From: Campylobacter sputorum subsp. sputorum
Lineage (GTDB): Bacteria > Campylobacterota > Campylobacteria > Campylobacterales > Campylobacteraceae
Assembly: GCF_008245005.1 (NCBI RefSeq)
Contig: NZ_CP043427.1
Location: forward strand, 248,001 to 312,000
Direction of reading: 5' to 3'
DNA length: 64,000 nt
Made by a program: the position numbers and the translations under genes
The notes under the pieces: generated by a model
Databases searched by the model: none
What the model saw: only the letters and a program-made list of their open reading frames with translations
What the model was told of the DNA's origin: nothing
Part shown: in pieces, positions 27,359-37,205 of the stretch
Layout of the letters: every line of letters starts with the position of its first letter
How positions within the stretch are numbered: the first letter of the stretch is position 1

Positions 27359-28677
27359 TATTTTTCCTCTTTTTCTTTTGACTTTTTATTATCTTTTGAA
27401 AAAATTGAGTTAAATAATTTTTCTTCAATCATAGCCATTTTTATAATTGGCAATGCGCCTTGATTTTTATAAGTTTCTAAATGTTTTTTAGGATCTATGC
27501 CGTATCTATAAGCTTCAAAATATATAGCTTGTAAAAGCTCTTGATCATTTACACTGATATTTCTAGCTTTAGCAAGTTCGTCTATGATAAATGTTAAAGC
27601 TACACTTTTTTCGGCCTCAGCTCTTTGCTCTTCGCGTTTTTTTGTAAGAGCGTCTTTGTTTTCTCTAAATTCTTTCATCTCTTCTGGAGAAAATTTTTGC
27701 CACTCGTTTCTAAAACGCATATCTATTTCTTGCTCAACTAAATTTTTTGGCAAGTCAAATTTAAATTTTTCAATCAAAGCATCAACAAGTTTTGGTTTTA
27801 AATCTTCATTTATAAGCTTAGATAGTTTTTCATCTCTTATTTGATCTTTAAGGCGTTCTTCTAGTTTTTCTTCTGTTGGGTTTTCTTCGCCTGGCACTAG
27901 TTTTTTTAACATCTCTTCATCTAATGTTTGGGGTATTTTTTTAGATTGAATTTCATTTAATTTTACTTTAAATACAGCGTCTTTTCCTGCAAGATCCTTA
28001 GCGCCATATTCATTTGGAAATTTAACATTTAAATCTTTTTCTTCGCCAACTTTCATGCCAATCATTTGATCTTCAAAACCTGGTATGAATTGATTTGATC
28101 CTATTTCTAGTATGTAATCTTTTGCACTTCCGCCATCAAATTTAACACCATCTACAGAGCCTTCAAAGTCAAATTTAGCATAATCTCCACTTTCTAAAGT
28201 GGTTTTATCTGATTTTTCAATAGGGGCAAAAAGCTTAACTAACTCTTCTTTTTTGGTTTCTATCTCTTTTTTAGTAACTCTTGGAGTAGAATACTCCGGG
28301 ATAATATCATCGATATTTTCAACTTTTACTTCTGGTCTAAAAGAAATTTCTATTTCGATATCAATGCCATCATCTTTTTTATCAAATTTAGTAATAAATG
28401 GTTCGCCCATCATATCTTGTTCTTTTTTGCCTGTATTTTCGATAGCCTTTGCTAATACTTCTCTTAAAATTTCTTGTTCAGCATCTTTTTGTAATTCATT
28501 TAAATATCTCTTCTTTACAACACTAACAGGAACTTTTCCAGGTCTAAAACCTGCTATTTTAATATTTTTTGAGGCTTTTTTTGCCATGTTTTCTACTTGA
28601 TTATCAAGCATATTAGCATCAACTTTAGCACTAGCTATAGCGTTAGCTTTATTTGTTAATTTAGCCTTAACTTCCAT
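27358..28677 (-). CDS. tig: Trigger factor chaperone
   Basis: 439 residues; ribosome-bound chaperone. The N-terminal ribosome-binding signature GFRPGKVP is at about 44-51, the FKBP-type PPIase domain is in the middle ([20 protein letters not shown]), and the helical C-terminal chaperone arms follow. SD AAAGGAAAT precedes the ATG. Divergent from folE, and first gene of the tig-clpP-ggdef-def-comM-nnr-purN run. Confidence 0.97.
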   Translation of the reverse strand: MEVKAKLTNKANAIASAKVDANMLDNQVENMAKKASKNIKIAGFRPGKVPVSVVKKRYLNELQKDAEQEILREVLAKAIENTGKKEQDMMGEPFITKFDKKDDGIDIEIEISFRPEVKVENIDDIIPEYSTPRVTKKEIETKKEELVKLFAPIEKSDKTTLESGDYAKFDFEGSVDGVKFDGGSAKDYILEIGSNQFIPGFEDQMIGMKVGEEKDLNVKFPNEYGAKDLAGKDAVFKVKLNEIQSKKIPQTLDEEMLKKLVPGEENPTEEKLEERLKDQIRDEKLSKLINEDLKPKLVDALIEKFKFDLPKNLVEQEIDMRFRNEWQKFSPEEMKEFRENKDALTKKREEQRAEAEKSVALTFIIDELAKARNISVNDQELLQAIYFEAYRYGIDPKKHLETYKNQGALPIIKMAMIEEKLFNSIFSKDNKKSKEKEEK

Positions 28678-28820
28678 TTATTTCCTTTGTTTTTCAAAAA
28701 TTATCTTTTTAGTTTATCAAATTTTTGTATAAAATTAAATAAAAAATATATTTTATTCATAAAAAAGAGAAAATTTGATAATATTTAAAGAAATTTAAAT
28801 ATTTAAAAAGGTTTAAAATT

Positions 28821-29405
28821 TTGGACTTATCAAGAAAAGATGAATTTATGCAGGCATTTAGAACAATGCTTGAAATAATGGGAGAAGATGTAAATAGAGA
28901 AGGGCTTTTAAAAACACCAGAGAGAGTTTTTAAAGCTTATGAATTTATGACTAGTGGATATGACAAAGATCCAGCAGAAGTATTAAATGACGCTTTGTTT
29001 AATACTTCTAATAGCGAAATGGTGCTTATTAGAGATATTGAATTTTATTCACTATGTGAGCATCATATACTTCCAATTATAGGAAAAGCCCATGTTGCTT
29101 ATATACCAAACAAAAAAGTTGTCGGGCTTAGCAAAATTCCGCGTATGGTAAATATCTTTGCAAGAAGGCTTCAAATTCAAGAGCAAATGACAGAGCAGAT
29201 TGCAAATGCGATACAATCAGTTATAAAACCATTTGGTGTTGGCGTAGTGCTTCAAGCAAGACATATGTGTATCGAAATGCGTGGAGTTGAAAAAATAAAC
29301 TCAACTACTACAACTTCGGCACTTCGCGGAAGTTTCATAACAAATCCTGATACCAGAAAAGAGTTTTTTTCACTGATAAACTCGCCTAGGGAGCCTAGAT
29401 TTTGA
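28821..29405 (+). CDS. folE: GTP cyclohydrolase I
   Basis: Converts GTP to dihydroneopterin triphosphate for folate synthesis. 194 residues with [15 protein letters not shown] (zinc Cys/His and active site), VGLSKIPR and [11 protein letters not shown]. The start is TTG with SD AAAAAGG. It overlaps fliI by 4 nt. Confidence 0.97.
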   Translation: MDLSRKDEFMQAFRTMLEIMGEDVNREGLLKTPERVFKAYEFMTSGYDKDPAEVLNDALFNTSNSEMVLIRDIEFYSLCEHHILPIIGKAHVAYIPNKKVVGLSKIPRMVNIFARRLQIQEQMTEQIANAIQSVIKPFGVGVVLQARHMCIEMRGVEKINSTTTTSALRGSFITNPDTRKEFFSLINSPREPRF

Positions 29406-30712
29406 GCTTAAATTCTCTTAAATCAAAACTCAAATCAAAACCACAACTATCAAATATATTTGGCATAGTAAGCAAAATTTCATCAACCGCCATAGAGATA
29501 ACTGGACTTAGACCAAGCATAGGTGATATTGTAAAGATTATATCAAAAAACGGCTCAAAAGAGGGACTTGGTATGGTTACTGAGGTAAAAAAAGAGTGTG
29601 CTTATGTTTCGCCATTTGGTTTTGTAGAGGGTTTTAGGATAGGAGATATGGTTTATCTTAGTGAAAGCGGTATGAATATCCCTGTTGGAACTGAACTTTT
29701 AGGACGAGTTGTAGATCCTCTTATACAACCAAAAGATGGCAAAGGTGCCATAAATTGCACAGATTATACACCAATAATGCGTCCGCCAATTGATGCTATG
29801 AAAAGAGGGCTTATAGATGAGAAATTTAGTGTTGGCATAAAGACAATTGATGGTCTTTTAACCTGTGGCAAGGGTCAAAAACTTGGTATTTTTGCCGGAA
29901 GTGGTGTTGGTAAATCAACCCTTATGGGAATGATAGTTAGAAACTCATCAGCTCCTATAAAAGTCGTTGCGTTAATAGGCGAAAGAGGACGCGAAGTTCC
30001 TGAGTTTATAGAAAAAAATTTAGGTGGAAATTTAGACTCTACTGTCATTGTTGTTGCAACTAGTGATGATAGTCCTTTGATGAGAAAATACGGGGCATTT
30101 ACTGCAATGAGCGTTGCTGAATATTTTAAAGATCAAGGACAAGATGTTCTTTTTATTATGGATAGTGTTACTCGTTTTGCTATGGCACAAAGAGAAATCG
30201 GTCTTGCACTTGGAGAACCGCCAACGAGTAAAGGTTATCCTCCATCTGTTTTGGCTTTACTCCCTCAACTTATGGAAAGAGCTGGAAAAGAAGAAGCAAA
30301 GGGATCAATAACCGCTTTTTTTACAGTGCTTGTTGAAGGCGATGATATGAGCGATCCAATAGCCGATCAAAGCAGATCTATACTAGATGGACATATAGTT
30401 TTAAACAGAGCTCTTACTGACTTTGGCATTTATCCCCCAATAGATATTCAAAACTCAGCTTCAAGAATTATGAATGATGTAGTAAGTAAAGAGCACCGCG
30501 AAAATGCTATCAAATTTAAAAGATATTACTCTTTATTAAAAGAAAATGAGGTTTTACTTAGAATTGGAGCGTATCAAAAAGGCAGTGATAAAGAGCTTGA
30601 TACGGCAATTTCAAAAAAAGCTTATATGGATGATTTTTTAAGGCAAGGTGCAAACGAGGGGTTTAGCTTTGAAGAGATTGAGAAAAAACTAAGCGAGATA
30701 AATAACAAATAG
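29402..30712 (+). CDS. fliI: Flagellum-specific ATPase FliI
   Basis: 436 residues; hexameric ATPase of the flagellar type III export apparatus. Walker A is GSGVGKST (about 162-169); [13 protein letters not shown] and the Walker B region [16 protein letters not shown] are conserved. The start is TTG or adjacent, overlapping folE. The same folE-fliI order is recalled in C. jejuni. Confidence 0.97.
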   Translation: MSLNSLKSKLKSKPQLSNIFGIVSKISSTAIEITGLRPSIGDIVKIISKNGSKEGLGMVTEVKKECAYVSPFGFVEGFRIGDMVYLSESGMNIPVGTELLGRVVDPLIQPKDGKGAINCTDYTPIMRPPIDAMKRGLIDEKFSVGIKTIDGLLTCGKGQKLGIFAGSGVGKSTLMGMIVRNSSAPIKVVALIGERGREVPEFIEKNLGGNLDSTVIVVATSDDSPLMRKYGAFTAMSVAEYFKDQGQDVLFIMDSVTRFAMAQREIGLALGEPPTSKGYPPSVLALLPQLMERAGKEEAKGSITAFFTVLVEGDDMSDPIADQSRSILDGHIVLNRALTDFGIYPPIDIQNSASRIMNDVVSKEHRENAIKFKRYYSLLKENEVLLRIGAYQKGSDKELDTAISKKAYMDDFLRQGANEGFSFEEIEKKLSEINNK

Positions 30713-30836
30713 TTTTTAAATTTTGTATAAACTTTCTAAGCCTATTAATTTAAGTCCATAAATTTAAATTTTTATCTATAAATTTGCAAAACACATAAAT
30801 TTAAGTTAAATTTTTTGTATTTAGCATCAAGCAGAG

Positions 30837-30874
30837 TTTACTTACTAAGCAAAGCCCTTTGCTTAGTAAGTAAA
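30837..30874. repeat. 18-bp perfect hairpin overlapping a gene end
   Basis: Left arm 30837-30854 and right arm 30857-30874 (TTTACTTACTAAGCAAAG and its complement) with a 2-nt centre. It lies between fliI and the convergent small gene and includes that gene's final codons. No T-run flanks it on either side, so it is an atypical terminator. Confidence 0.8.
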
Positions 30875-31251
30875 AATTTATCGGCAATTTTTAAAACAAA
30901 AAGGAATTTAGAATCTTTGCTATAATAGTTTTGTTCTATACCTTTAAGCATATTTAAAAATCCACGCATATTTTCGTTTGAGCAAAAACTATTTGTAACT
31001 TTTTCTTTCATCAATGTCTCTAACTTCTCAATTTGTTCGTTAGTTAGCTCATCTTTTTTAAAATTTATTCTGTAGTTGTAAGTAAAAATATCATTAATAC
31101 AAACAGATCCAGTAAAAATAGTATCACGATCTATTTGCATTGGAGCTTGCTTGTTTAGAGCATCTACGGTAGCTCTCATCTCATCTTTTAAACAGACATC
31201 TTTACAAAATCCAAAAGTACAAAATACTACTAAAAATATTAATTTTTTCAT
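30838..31251 (-). CDS. Small exported protein of unknown function
   Basis: Start taken at the ATG 31249-31251 (MKKLIFLVVFCTFGFC), which has SD GAGGGAAGAG and begins a clear signal sequence; the longer reading frame would place 15 charged residues before it. Mature part about 120 residues with three Cys. The last codons (LLTKQRALLSK) form one arm of a long perfect hairpin. No family is recognised. Confidence 0.65.
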   Translation of the reverse strand: MKKLIFLVVFCTFGFCKDVCLKDEMRATVDALNKQAPMQIDRDTIFTGSVCINDIFTYNYRINFKKDELTNEQIEKLETLMKEKVTNSFCSNENMRGFLNMLKGIEQNYYSKDSKFLFVLKIADKFLLTKQRALLSK

Positions 31252-31366
31252 ATTCTCTTCCCTCTTTTTTAATAAAAATTTAGTAATTTTAAGCAACTAT
31301 CACAGTAATAATAGTTTTATTAAATAAGGATGAGTAAATTTAAATTTGCAAATTTATTAAATTTAT

Positions 31367-31999
31367 CTACTCTCTTCCACTTAAAAGCGGAACAAAAAGG
31401 CACTCTTCTAGTTTTTCTTTTGATATATTTCCATCAAAATCTTTTTTAAATTTATATATGAATTGCCTACCATCTTCTTTCATTGGAGCAACTAAAAGTC
31501 CGCCATCTTTAAGTTGGGCAAATATTTTTGGACTTATTTCTTCACAAGCACAAGAAAAAATTATCCTCTCATAAGGAGAGTAAGTTTTCCATCCATCAAT
31601 ACCATCATCATATCTTATATTGATATTTAGCACATTTAATTCTTTAAAGCGTAATTTGGCACTATCTGCTAGTTTTTGAATTCTTTCTATACTAAAAACC
31701 CTATGTGCAAGTTTGCCTAAAATTGCAGCTTGATAACCACTACCACAGCCTATTTCCAATACATTATCTATATCTTCACACTCCAAAGCCATGGTCATTT
31801 TTGCGACAGTTAAAGGAGAGCTTATCCATTGATTTCCAGAGATTGGATGTGGATTTAGTTCATAAGCATGTGCTTTTATGGGTACAAAAATTTCCCTTGG
31901 TGTTTGGCAAAATGCTTTATAAACCTTTGGACTAAGTGTGGTTAAATCGGCTATTTCGTTAGCCATTTTAAGACATTTTGTATATTCTAAACTATTCAT
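31367..31999 (-). CDS. pcm: Protein-L-isoaspartate O-methyltransferase
   Basis: About 210 residues; methylates isoaspartyl residues for protein repair. The SAM motif VLEIGCGSGYQAAIL and the family segment WISSPLTVAKMTMALE are present. The start at 31999 (MNSLEY) is preferred to a TTG one codon earlier. It follows nrdB by 14 bp on the same strand. Confidence 0.93.
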   Translation of the reverse strand: MNSLEYTKCLKMANEIADLTTLSPKVYKAFCQTPREIFVPIKAHAYELNPHPISGNQWISSPLTVAKMTMALECEDIDNVLEIGCGSGYQAAILGKLAHRVFSIERIQKLADSAKLRFKELNVLNINIRYDDGIDGWKTYSPYERIIFSCACEEISPKIFAQLKDGGLLVAPMKEDGRQFIYKFKKDFDGNISKEKLEECLFVPLLSGRE

Positions 32000-32013
32000 C
32001 AAACAAATCTTTA

Positions 32014-33036
32014 CTAAAAGTCATCAAAACTAAGGCTTCCTTTGCTATAGTTTGTAACTTTGCTTTCAAAAAAGTTGCTTCTTTGGTCATTAAATTTAGA
32101 AAAGTCATCAACCCATTTTATAGGGTGAGATGCACCGTATTTTGCTTTTAGTCCTATGGCTGTTAATCTTTGATCTATAAGATAATGAATATAAGTTGTG
32201 ATAATATCATCAGTAAAGCCCATAATTTGGTTTTGTGTAATGTATTTGCCCCATTTTATTTCAAGTTCGCCAGCTTTTTCAAACATATCGTAAATTTTTT
32301 CAATGATTTTTTCGCTAAAAAGATCCGGTCTTTCTTTTCTAACCGAATTTATCATATTTTGAAAAATCAATAAATGAGTTATTTCATCTCTTTGAATAAA
32401 CCTAATCATCTGGGCAGATCCTAGCATTTTTCCAGCCCTTGCAAGCGCATAAATAGATGTAAAACCGCTATAAAAATAAATTCCTTCTAAAATTTGATTT
32501 GCAACCATTGCAAGAAGCAGTTTTTCATCGCTGACATCACCAGCAAGCTCTTCATAAACACTTGAGATATAGTCATTTTTCTCTCTTAAAACTTCATCAT
32601 ATTTTTCCATCTCATATATCATATCAGTATTATCACAAATGGCTTCAACCATAACTGCATAACTTTTAGAATGATTTGCTTCTTCATAAGCTTGTCTTGC
32701 TAAAATAGCATTTATTTCAGGTGCTGTTATGTATGGATTTATATTATCAGCTAAATTATTTGTTTGAAAACTATCCATTGATATAAGTTGGCTCCAAACT
32801 AAATCATACATTCTTTTTTCGGCTGGAGTTAAGTTAAAGTTATAGTCCCTAACATCATCTGTTGTATCAACTTCTCTTGGAAACCATGTGTTTGCTTCCA
32901 TTAAATCCCATAATTTTAATGCCCATTGATATTTTGCTTTTGTAAAATTTAAAATGCCGTGAGGATTTCCACTAAAAATTTTTCTATCAGTTAAGCTTTC
33001 GTTTGAGCTAGGGTTATAAATTTTCTTTCTTTTCAT
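32014..33036 (-). CDS. nrdB: Class I ribonucleotide reductase beta subunit
   Basis: 340 residues; houses the di-iron/tyrosyl radical cofactor. Ligands and radical Tyr are in place: MDSFQ (Asp), [10 protein letters not shown] (Glu, His and the Tyr), EGIYFYSG (Glu) and QRDEITHLL (Glu, His). The C-terminal SLSFDDF tail is the type that docks on NrdA. SD AAGGAATT. First gene of a two-gene unit with pcm. Confidence 0.97.
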   Translation of the reverse strand: MKRKKIYNPSSNESLTDRKIFSGNPHGILNFTKAKYQWALKLWDLMEANTWFPREVDTTDDVRDYNFNLTPAEKRMYDLVWSQLISMDSFQTNNLADNINPYITAPEINAILARQAYEEANHSKSYAVMVEAICDNTDMIYEMEKYDEVLREKNDYISSVYEELAGDVSDEKLLLAMVANQILEGIYFYSGFTSIYALARAGKMLGSAQMIRFIQRDEITHLLIFQNMINSVRKERPDLFSEKIIEKIYDMFEKAGELEIKWGKYITQNQIMGFTDDIITTYIHYLIDQRLTAIGLKAKYGASHPIKWVDDFSKFNDQRSNFFESKVTNYSKGSLSFDDF

Positions 33037-33069
33037 AAAAAATTCCTTTATAAATTTTTATAAATTTTT

Positions 33070-33075
33070 ATTATA
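33070..33075 (-). promoter_or_regulatory. -10 box of nrdB
   Basis: TATAAT on the minus strand (GTTATAATAA), +1 near 33063, 27 nt before the start codon. The leader holds an AT-rich direct repeat (TTTATAAATTT twice). Confidence 0.55.
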
Positions 33076-33185
33076 ACGAAAAATAGTTTAAATTATTAAT
33101 ATAAAATAGACTTTTATACTTTATATTAAGAAAATTTAAGATAAAATTAATACTAAATTTTGATTAATTTAGAAAGGACATTTTA

Positions 33186-34112
33186 ATGGCTAGTATAAAT
33201 GAAGCAAAAAATATATGGATGAATGGTAAGTTAATTCCTTGGAAAGATGCAACAATCCATGTATTATCTCACTCTTTGCATTATGGAAATGCTGTTTTTG
33301 AGGGAGTTAGAGCTTATCAAACAAAAAAGGGGCTTGCTATTTTTAGATTACAAGAACATACAAAAAGACTATTTGATTCTGCAAAAGCTTGCCTTATCAA
33401 GATACCATACTCTTATGATGAGGTATTAAAAGCTCATGTTGATTTATTAAAAAGCAATGATTTTAAAAACACTGTTTATATAAGACCGATTGCATTTTTT
33501 GGCTATGGAACAATGGGCGTTTCAAATGAAGGTGCACATAATGATCTTGCAATTGCTGCTTGGGAATGGGGAGCATACATGGGCGAAGAAGCACTTAAAA
33601 AAGGCATAAAAGTTAAGATTAGTTCATGGATGAGATCGGCGCCATTTTCTATGATGAATAGAGCAAAATCTAGCGCAAATTACTTTAACTCACAAATGGC
33701 AAATTTCGAGGCTAAACAAGCAGGGTGTGATGAAGCGTTATTACTTGATCCTCAAGGTTATATAGCAGAAGGTAGCGGAGAGTGCTTTTTCATAGTTAGA
33801 GATGGTAAAATCATTACTCCGTTAAACAATACTAGCTTGGAAAGTATCACTCAAGCAACTGTTATAGAAATTGCTAGGGATTTAGGATATGAGGTTATAA
33901 GAAGACCTATAACAAGAGATGAAGCTTATATAGCAGATGAAGCGTTTTTTACAGGAACTGCTGCTGAGGTAACGGCTATTAGCGAGATTGATTCAAGGAT
34001 TATTGGAAAAGGTTGTATGGGTGAGATAACATCTAAACTACAAAAAGCTTATTTCGATATAGTTATGGGAAATAACGCTAAATTTGAACACTATTTAACA
34101 TATATAAAATAA
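33186..34112 (+). CDS. ilvE: Branched-chain amino acid aminotransferase
   Basis: 308 residues; PLP enzyme for the last step of Ile/Leu/Val synthesis. Fold type IV motifs: HYGNAVFEGVRAY near the N-terminus, the lysine-bearing SSANYFNSQMA, EGSGECFF and FFTGTAAEVTAI. SD AAAGGA 8 nt upstream. 8 bp to the next gene. Confidence 0.96.
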   Translation: MASINEAKNIWMNGKLIPWKDATIHVLSHSLHYGNAVFEGVRAYQTKKGLAIFRLQEHTKRLFDSAKACLIKIPYSYDEVLKAHVDLLKSNDFKNTVYIRPIAFFGYGTMGVSNEGAHNDLAIAAWEWGAYMGEEALKKGIKVKISSWMRSAPFSMMNRAKSSANYFNSQMANFEAKQAGCDEALLLDPQGYIAEGSGECFFIVRDGKIITPLNNTSLESITQATVIEIARDLGYEVIRRPITRDEAYIADEAFFTGTAAEVTAISEIDSRIIGKGCMGEITSKLQKAYFDIVMGNNAKFEHYLTYIK

Positions 34113-34120
34113 GGAGAAAT

Positions 34121-35203
34121 ATGCCAGCTGATTTAAACGATTATTTTAACAAAAAAAGAAATGAAAACTCTAATAATAATGGTGGAAATGGATTTAAAAA
34201 ACCAGATTTTAACTTTAAAAAACCTGATTTTGGTAAATTTTCGGGACTACTTTATGCTCTTATAGTTATAATAGCTATTTTTGCTATAGCAAGACCATTT
34301 GCTATAATACAATCAGGTCAAGTTGGAATTCTTTCAACTGCTGGTAAATTTGAACCAAATCCGCTTCAACCAGGACTTCATTTTTTTATACCATTTATAC
34401 AAGAGATTATACCTGTTGATACAAAAGTTCGTATCATAAACTATACATCAAATGAGGATTCTGGCGAGATAAATGTAAGGGGCTCTGGAATTATTAGAAA
34501 AGCTTCTGTTTCTGTTTTGGATTCAAGAAATTTACCAGTTAGTGTTGATGTTACGATTCAATATAGACTAAATGCTACAAACGCACCTCAGACCATAGCA
34601 GCTTGGGGGCTTAGTTGGGAAAATAAAATCATAGATCCTGTCGTAAAAGAAATAGTAAGAGGTGTGGTTGCAAAATACACAGCAGAAGAACTTCCATCAA
34701 ATAGACAAGTAATTGCAAAAGATATAGATAAATTTATAAGAGATTATATAGACAATCTTCCAAATAAACCAGTAGAGCTTTTAGCTGTTCAGCTTAGAGA
34801 AATTATTTTACCACCAAAAGTTAAAGAGCAAATCGAACGTGTTCAAATAGCTAAGCAAGAAGCCGAGAGAACAAAATACGAAGTTGAAAGAGCAAATCAA
34901 GAAGCTCTCAAAAAAGCAGCTCTTGCAAAAGGTAACGCCGAGGCTGTTAAGATAGAAGCACAAGGTAGAGCAGATGCTGTTAAGATAGAAGCTGACTCAA
35001 CTGCATATGCAAATAAAGAGATAGCAAAAAGCCTTGATAGATCTTTGCTTGAGTTAAAACAGATAGAAACTCAAGCCAAATTTAATGAAGCTCTTAGAGA
35101 AAACAGCGATGCTAAGATTTTCTTGACACCAGGTGGAGCTGTGCCAAATATATGGGTAGATACAAAGGATAAACCAAAGCAAAGTGCTATTGAAGGTAAA
35201 TAA
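34121..35203 (+). CDS. SPFH/Band 7 (prohibitin-like) membrane protein
   Basis: 360 residues: an Asn/Lys-rich N-tail, one TM helix (about 40-62), an SPFH domain (about 65-230) and an Ala/Glu-rich coiled coil (EQIERVQIAKQEAERTKYEVER...). Such proteins form large membrane-associated assemblies and affect membrane order and protease access. SD AAGGAG. 3 bp before hisIE. Confidence 0.92.
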   Translation: MPADLNDYFNKKRNENSNNNGGNGFKKPDFNFKKPDFGKFSGLLYALIVIIAIFAIARPFAIIQSGQVGILSTAGKFEPNPLQPGLHFFIPFIQEIIPVDTKVRIINYTSNEDSGEINVRGSGIIRKASVSVLDSRNLPVSVDVTIQYRLNATNAPQTIAAWGLSWENKIIDPVVKEIVRGVVAKYTAEELPSNRQVIAKDIDKFIRDYIDNLPNKPVELLAVQLREIILPPKVKEQIERVQIAKQEAERTKYEVERANQEALKKAALAKGNAEAVKIEAQGRADAVKIEADSTAYANKEIAKSLDRSLLELKQIETQAKFNEALRENSDAKIFLTPGGAVPNIWVDTKDKPKQSAIEGK

Positions 35204-35206
35204 CAA

Positions 35207-35956
35207 ATGAGTGAAATAAAAGTAGATTGGGCAAAAATTGATGGTCTTTTACCAGTTATAGTTCAAGGCTTAGATAAAGAAGTCTTAATGCTTGCTTATA
35301 TGAACGAAGAGGCGTTAAGATTAAGTTTAGAAACTAAATTTGCCCACTACTTTTCACGCTCTAAAAATAGAATTTGGAAAAAGGGCGAGGAAAGCGGAAA
35401 TGTCCAAATAATAAAAGATATGTATTTGGATTGTGATAATGATACGCTTTTAATCATAGTTGATCAAGTAGGCGGATGTGCTTGTCATACGGGATCAAAA
35501 AGTTGTTTTTATAAAAAAATTGAGTTAGAAACAAGTGATATAAAAGAACAAAAAGCAGATATCAAAACCCGCTCTTATAACTTTTCAGATGAGCTTTATC
35601 ATACTATCTTAGATAGAAAGCTAAATGGCGATCCAAAAATATCTTATGTGGCAAAGCTTTTTAACAAAGGTGAAAATTATTTTTTAAAGAAAATTTGCGA
35701 AGAAGCAAGCGAGTTAGCATTTGCATGCAAAGATCTTAGCAAGGCTCAAAAATACTTTAAATTTAATCTTGAAAAATTTGGAGAGCATAGTGATGATCCA
35801 AAATATGATGTTATTTACGAATGTGCTGATTTGATATTTCATATTTATGTTGCTTTGGCAAATTATAACATTCATCCAGAACAAATTTATGCAGAGTTGC
35901 AAAAAAGATCCACAATTAGCGGTATAGAAGAAAAAAATAGTAGAAGCAATAAATGA
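35207..35956 (+). CDS. hisIE: Bifunctional phosphoribosyl-AMP cyclohydrolase / phosphoribosyl-ATP pyrophosphatase
   Basis: 249 residues; histidine steps 2 and 3. The HisI domain (1-115) has the zinc motif [14 protein letters not shown]; the HisE domain (about 150-245) has the MazG-like acidic helix EEASELAFA and YECADLIFH. The end overlaps the next gene by 4 nt (ATGA). Confidence 0.96.
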   Translation: MSEIKVDWAKIDGLLPVIVQGLDKEVLMLAYMNEEALRLSLETKFAHYFSRSKNRIWKKGEESGNVQIIKDMYLDCDNDTLLIIVDQVGGCACHTGSKSCFYKKIELETSDIKEQKADIKTRSYNFSDELYHTILDRKLNGDPKISYVAKLFNKGENYFLKKICEEASELAFACKDLSKAQKYFKFNLEKFGEHSDDPKYDVIYECADLIFHIYVALANYNIHPEQIYAELQKRSTISGIEEKNSRSNK

Positions 35957-36489
35957 AATTTCTAAATCAGATAAAAGAATTCTTTGTTTTTTATCTTGAT
36001 CACTGGTATTGGATAGATTTTGCATCCATTGCTTGGATAGTAGTATTGCTTTTTTTGTTGATTTTATTTTCTATTACTATTTTTACCAAAGCACCTCTTG
36101 TGTCTATTTTTGTGCTAATGCTTTCTTTTTTGATTGCTATTTTTTCTATTTTTTATGTTAAGGATTATGTTGATAATATTGTTCGTAAAAGAGATACAAG
36201 CGTTGTTTTAACTAAAGAAATGAAATATTCTGATATATTGCTTGTGGATGTAAATTTAACAAATTTATCAAAACATAAATTTAAATATTGTTCTATAAAA
36301 CTTAAATTTATAAAAGATGGAAAAAACTTTATACAAAATTTTATCTATAAATTTAATCCAATTTATACCACATCTCAAAAAATATCATCACCGCTTGATT
36401 TGAATGAAACTAGAAAAATTAATTTTTTGATAAAAGATTTTGGATATAAACCAAGTTATAAAATAATGGCAGATTCGGAGTGTTTTTAA
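35953..36489 (+). CDS. Membrane protein resembling DUF2393, first copy
   Basis: 178 residues with two N-terminal TM helices (about 20-42 and 48-68) followed by an extracytoplasmic beta-rich domain. It resembles the DUF2393 membrane proteins found near SPFH genes in Campylobacterota; this is from memory of genome context. It shares its layout with the next gene, so the two may be paralogues. Function unknown. Confidence 0.65.
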   Translation: MKFLNQIKEFFVFYLDHWYWIDFASIAWIVVLLFLLILFSITIFTKAPLVSIFVLMLSFLIAIFSIFYVKDYVDNIVRKRDTSVVLTKEMKYSDILLVDVNLTNLSKHKFKYCSIKLKFIKDGKNFIQNFIYKFNPIYTTSQKISSPLDLNETRKINFLIKDFGYKPSYKIMADSECF

Positions 36490-37025
36490 TGAGTTACTTT
36501 ACTATATGGCATATTGCGGTGCTGATTTGTGCTATTTTGATATTTATTCTTATTTTATTATTAATGTATCTAAATAAAGACAAAATAAAAAATTTTTATG
36601 TCCTTATAGGACTTACCTTGTTGATAATCTCTATGGGTTCTTATACTATCATGATTTCACTAGATGATAAACTTAAAACAGCGGTTATTTCAGATGTTAG
36701 CACACAAAGGGTTTATATTAACGAAACCATAGTTTTCAAAGGCAATATCAGAAATACTAGTAAATATAATCTATCCAGATGCGATATTTACATTCAAATG
36801 AACTCTAGTCCCGGAAAATTACAAGATTTTAGCCGACATTTAACTAAGAAAAATGATTTTTTTAGCTTTTTGTATAAAAATGAAACAGAGGATTTAAAAC
36901 CTGTAAAATCAAATGTGTCTGTAAATAATATCAAGCCTTTTGAAATTCGTAGTTTTAGTGCCGTGCTTTCATTTCCTCCTAATTTTACAGATCCTAAATT
37001 TTTTTATAAAGTTGATTGTAAATAA
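36489..37025 (+). CDS. Membrane protein resembling DUF2393, second copy
   Basis: ATG at 36489 overlaps the previous stop (TAATG) and is preferred to the GTG at 36480. 178 residues with two TM helices (about 5-28 and 36-58) and a domain with NETIVFKGNIRNTSKYNLSRC, comparable to [15 protein letters not shown] in the preceding protein. Last gene of the ilvE-led unit. Confidence 0.65.
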   Translation: MSYFTIWHIAVLICAILIFILILLLMYLNKDKIKNFYVLIGLTLLIISMGSYTIMISLDDKLKTAVISDVSTQRVYINETIVFKGNIRNTSKYNLSRCDIYIQMNSSPGKLQDFSRHLTKKNDFFSFLYKNETEDLKPVKSNVSVNNIKPFEIRSFSAVLSFPPNFTDPKFFYKVDCK

Positions 37026-37205
37026 ATTTATATTATTTATAAATTCAAATTTATTATTATTTTTCTATATAGTGTAAATTTAGTTATATATTATTGTATT
37101 ATTTAATATTTTTTATTAAATATTAACCTAAATTTATAAAAAATTTATTTTATATTAAGCCTTATAGTGAGAAAATATAAAAATCTTAAAACTAAGGACA
37201 AATTA

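Noticed and set aside
37026-37070. Terminator after the DUF2393-like pair
   Set aside because: The inverted repeat is made only of A/T and is expected by chance in this DNA.
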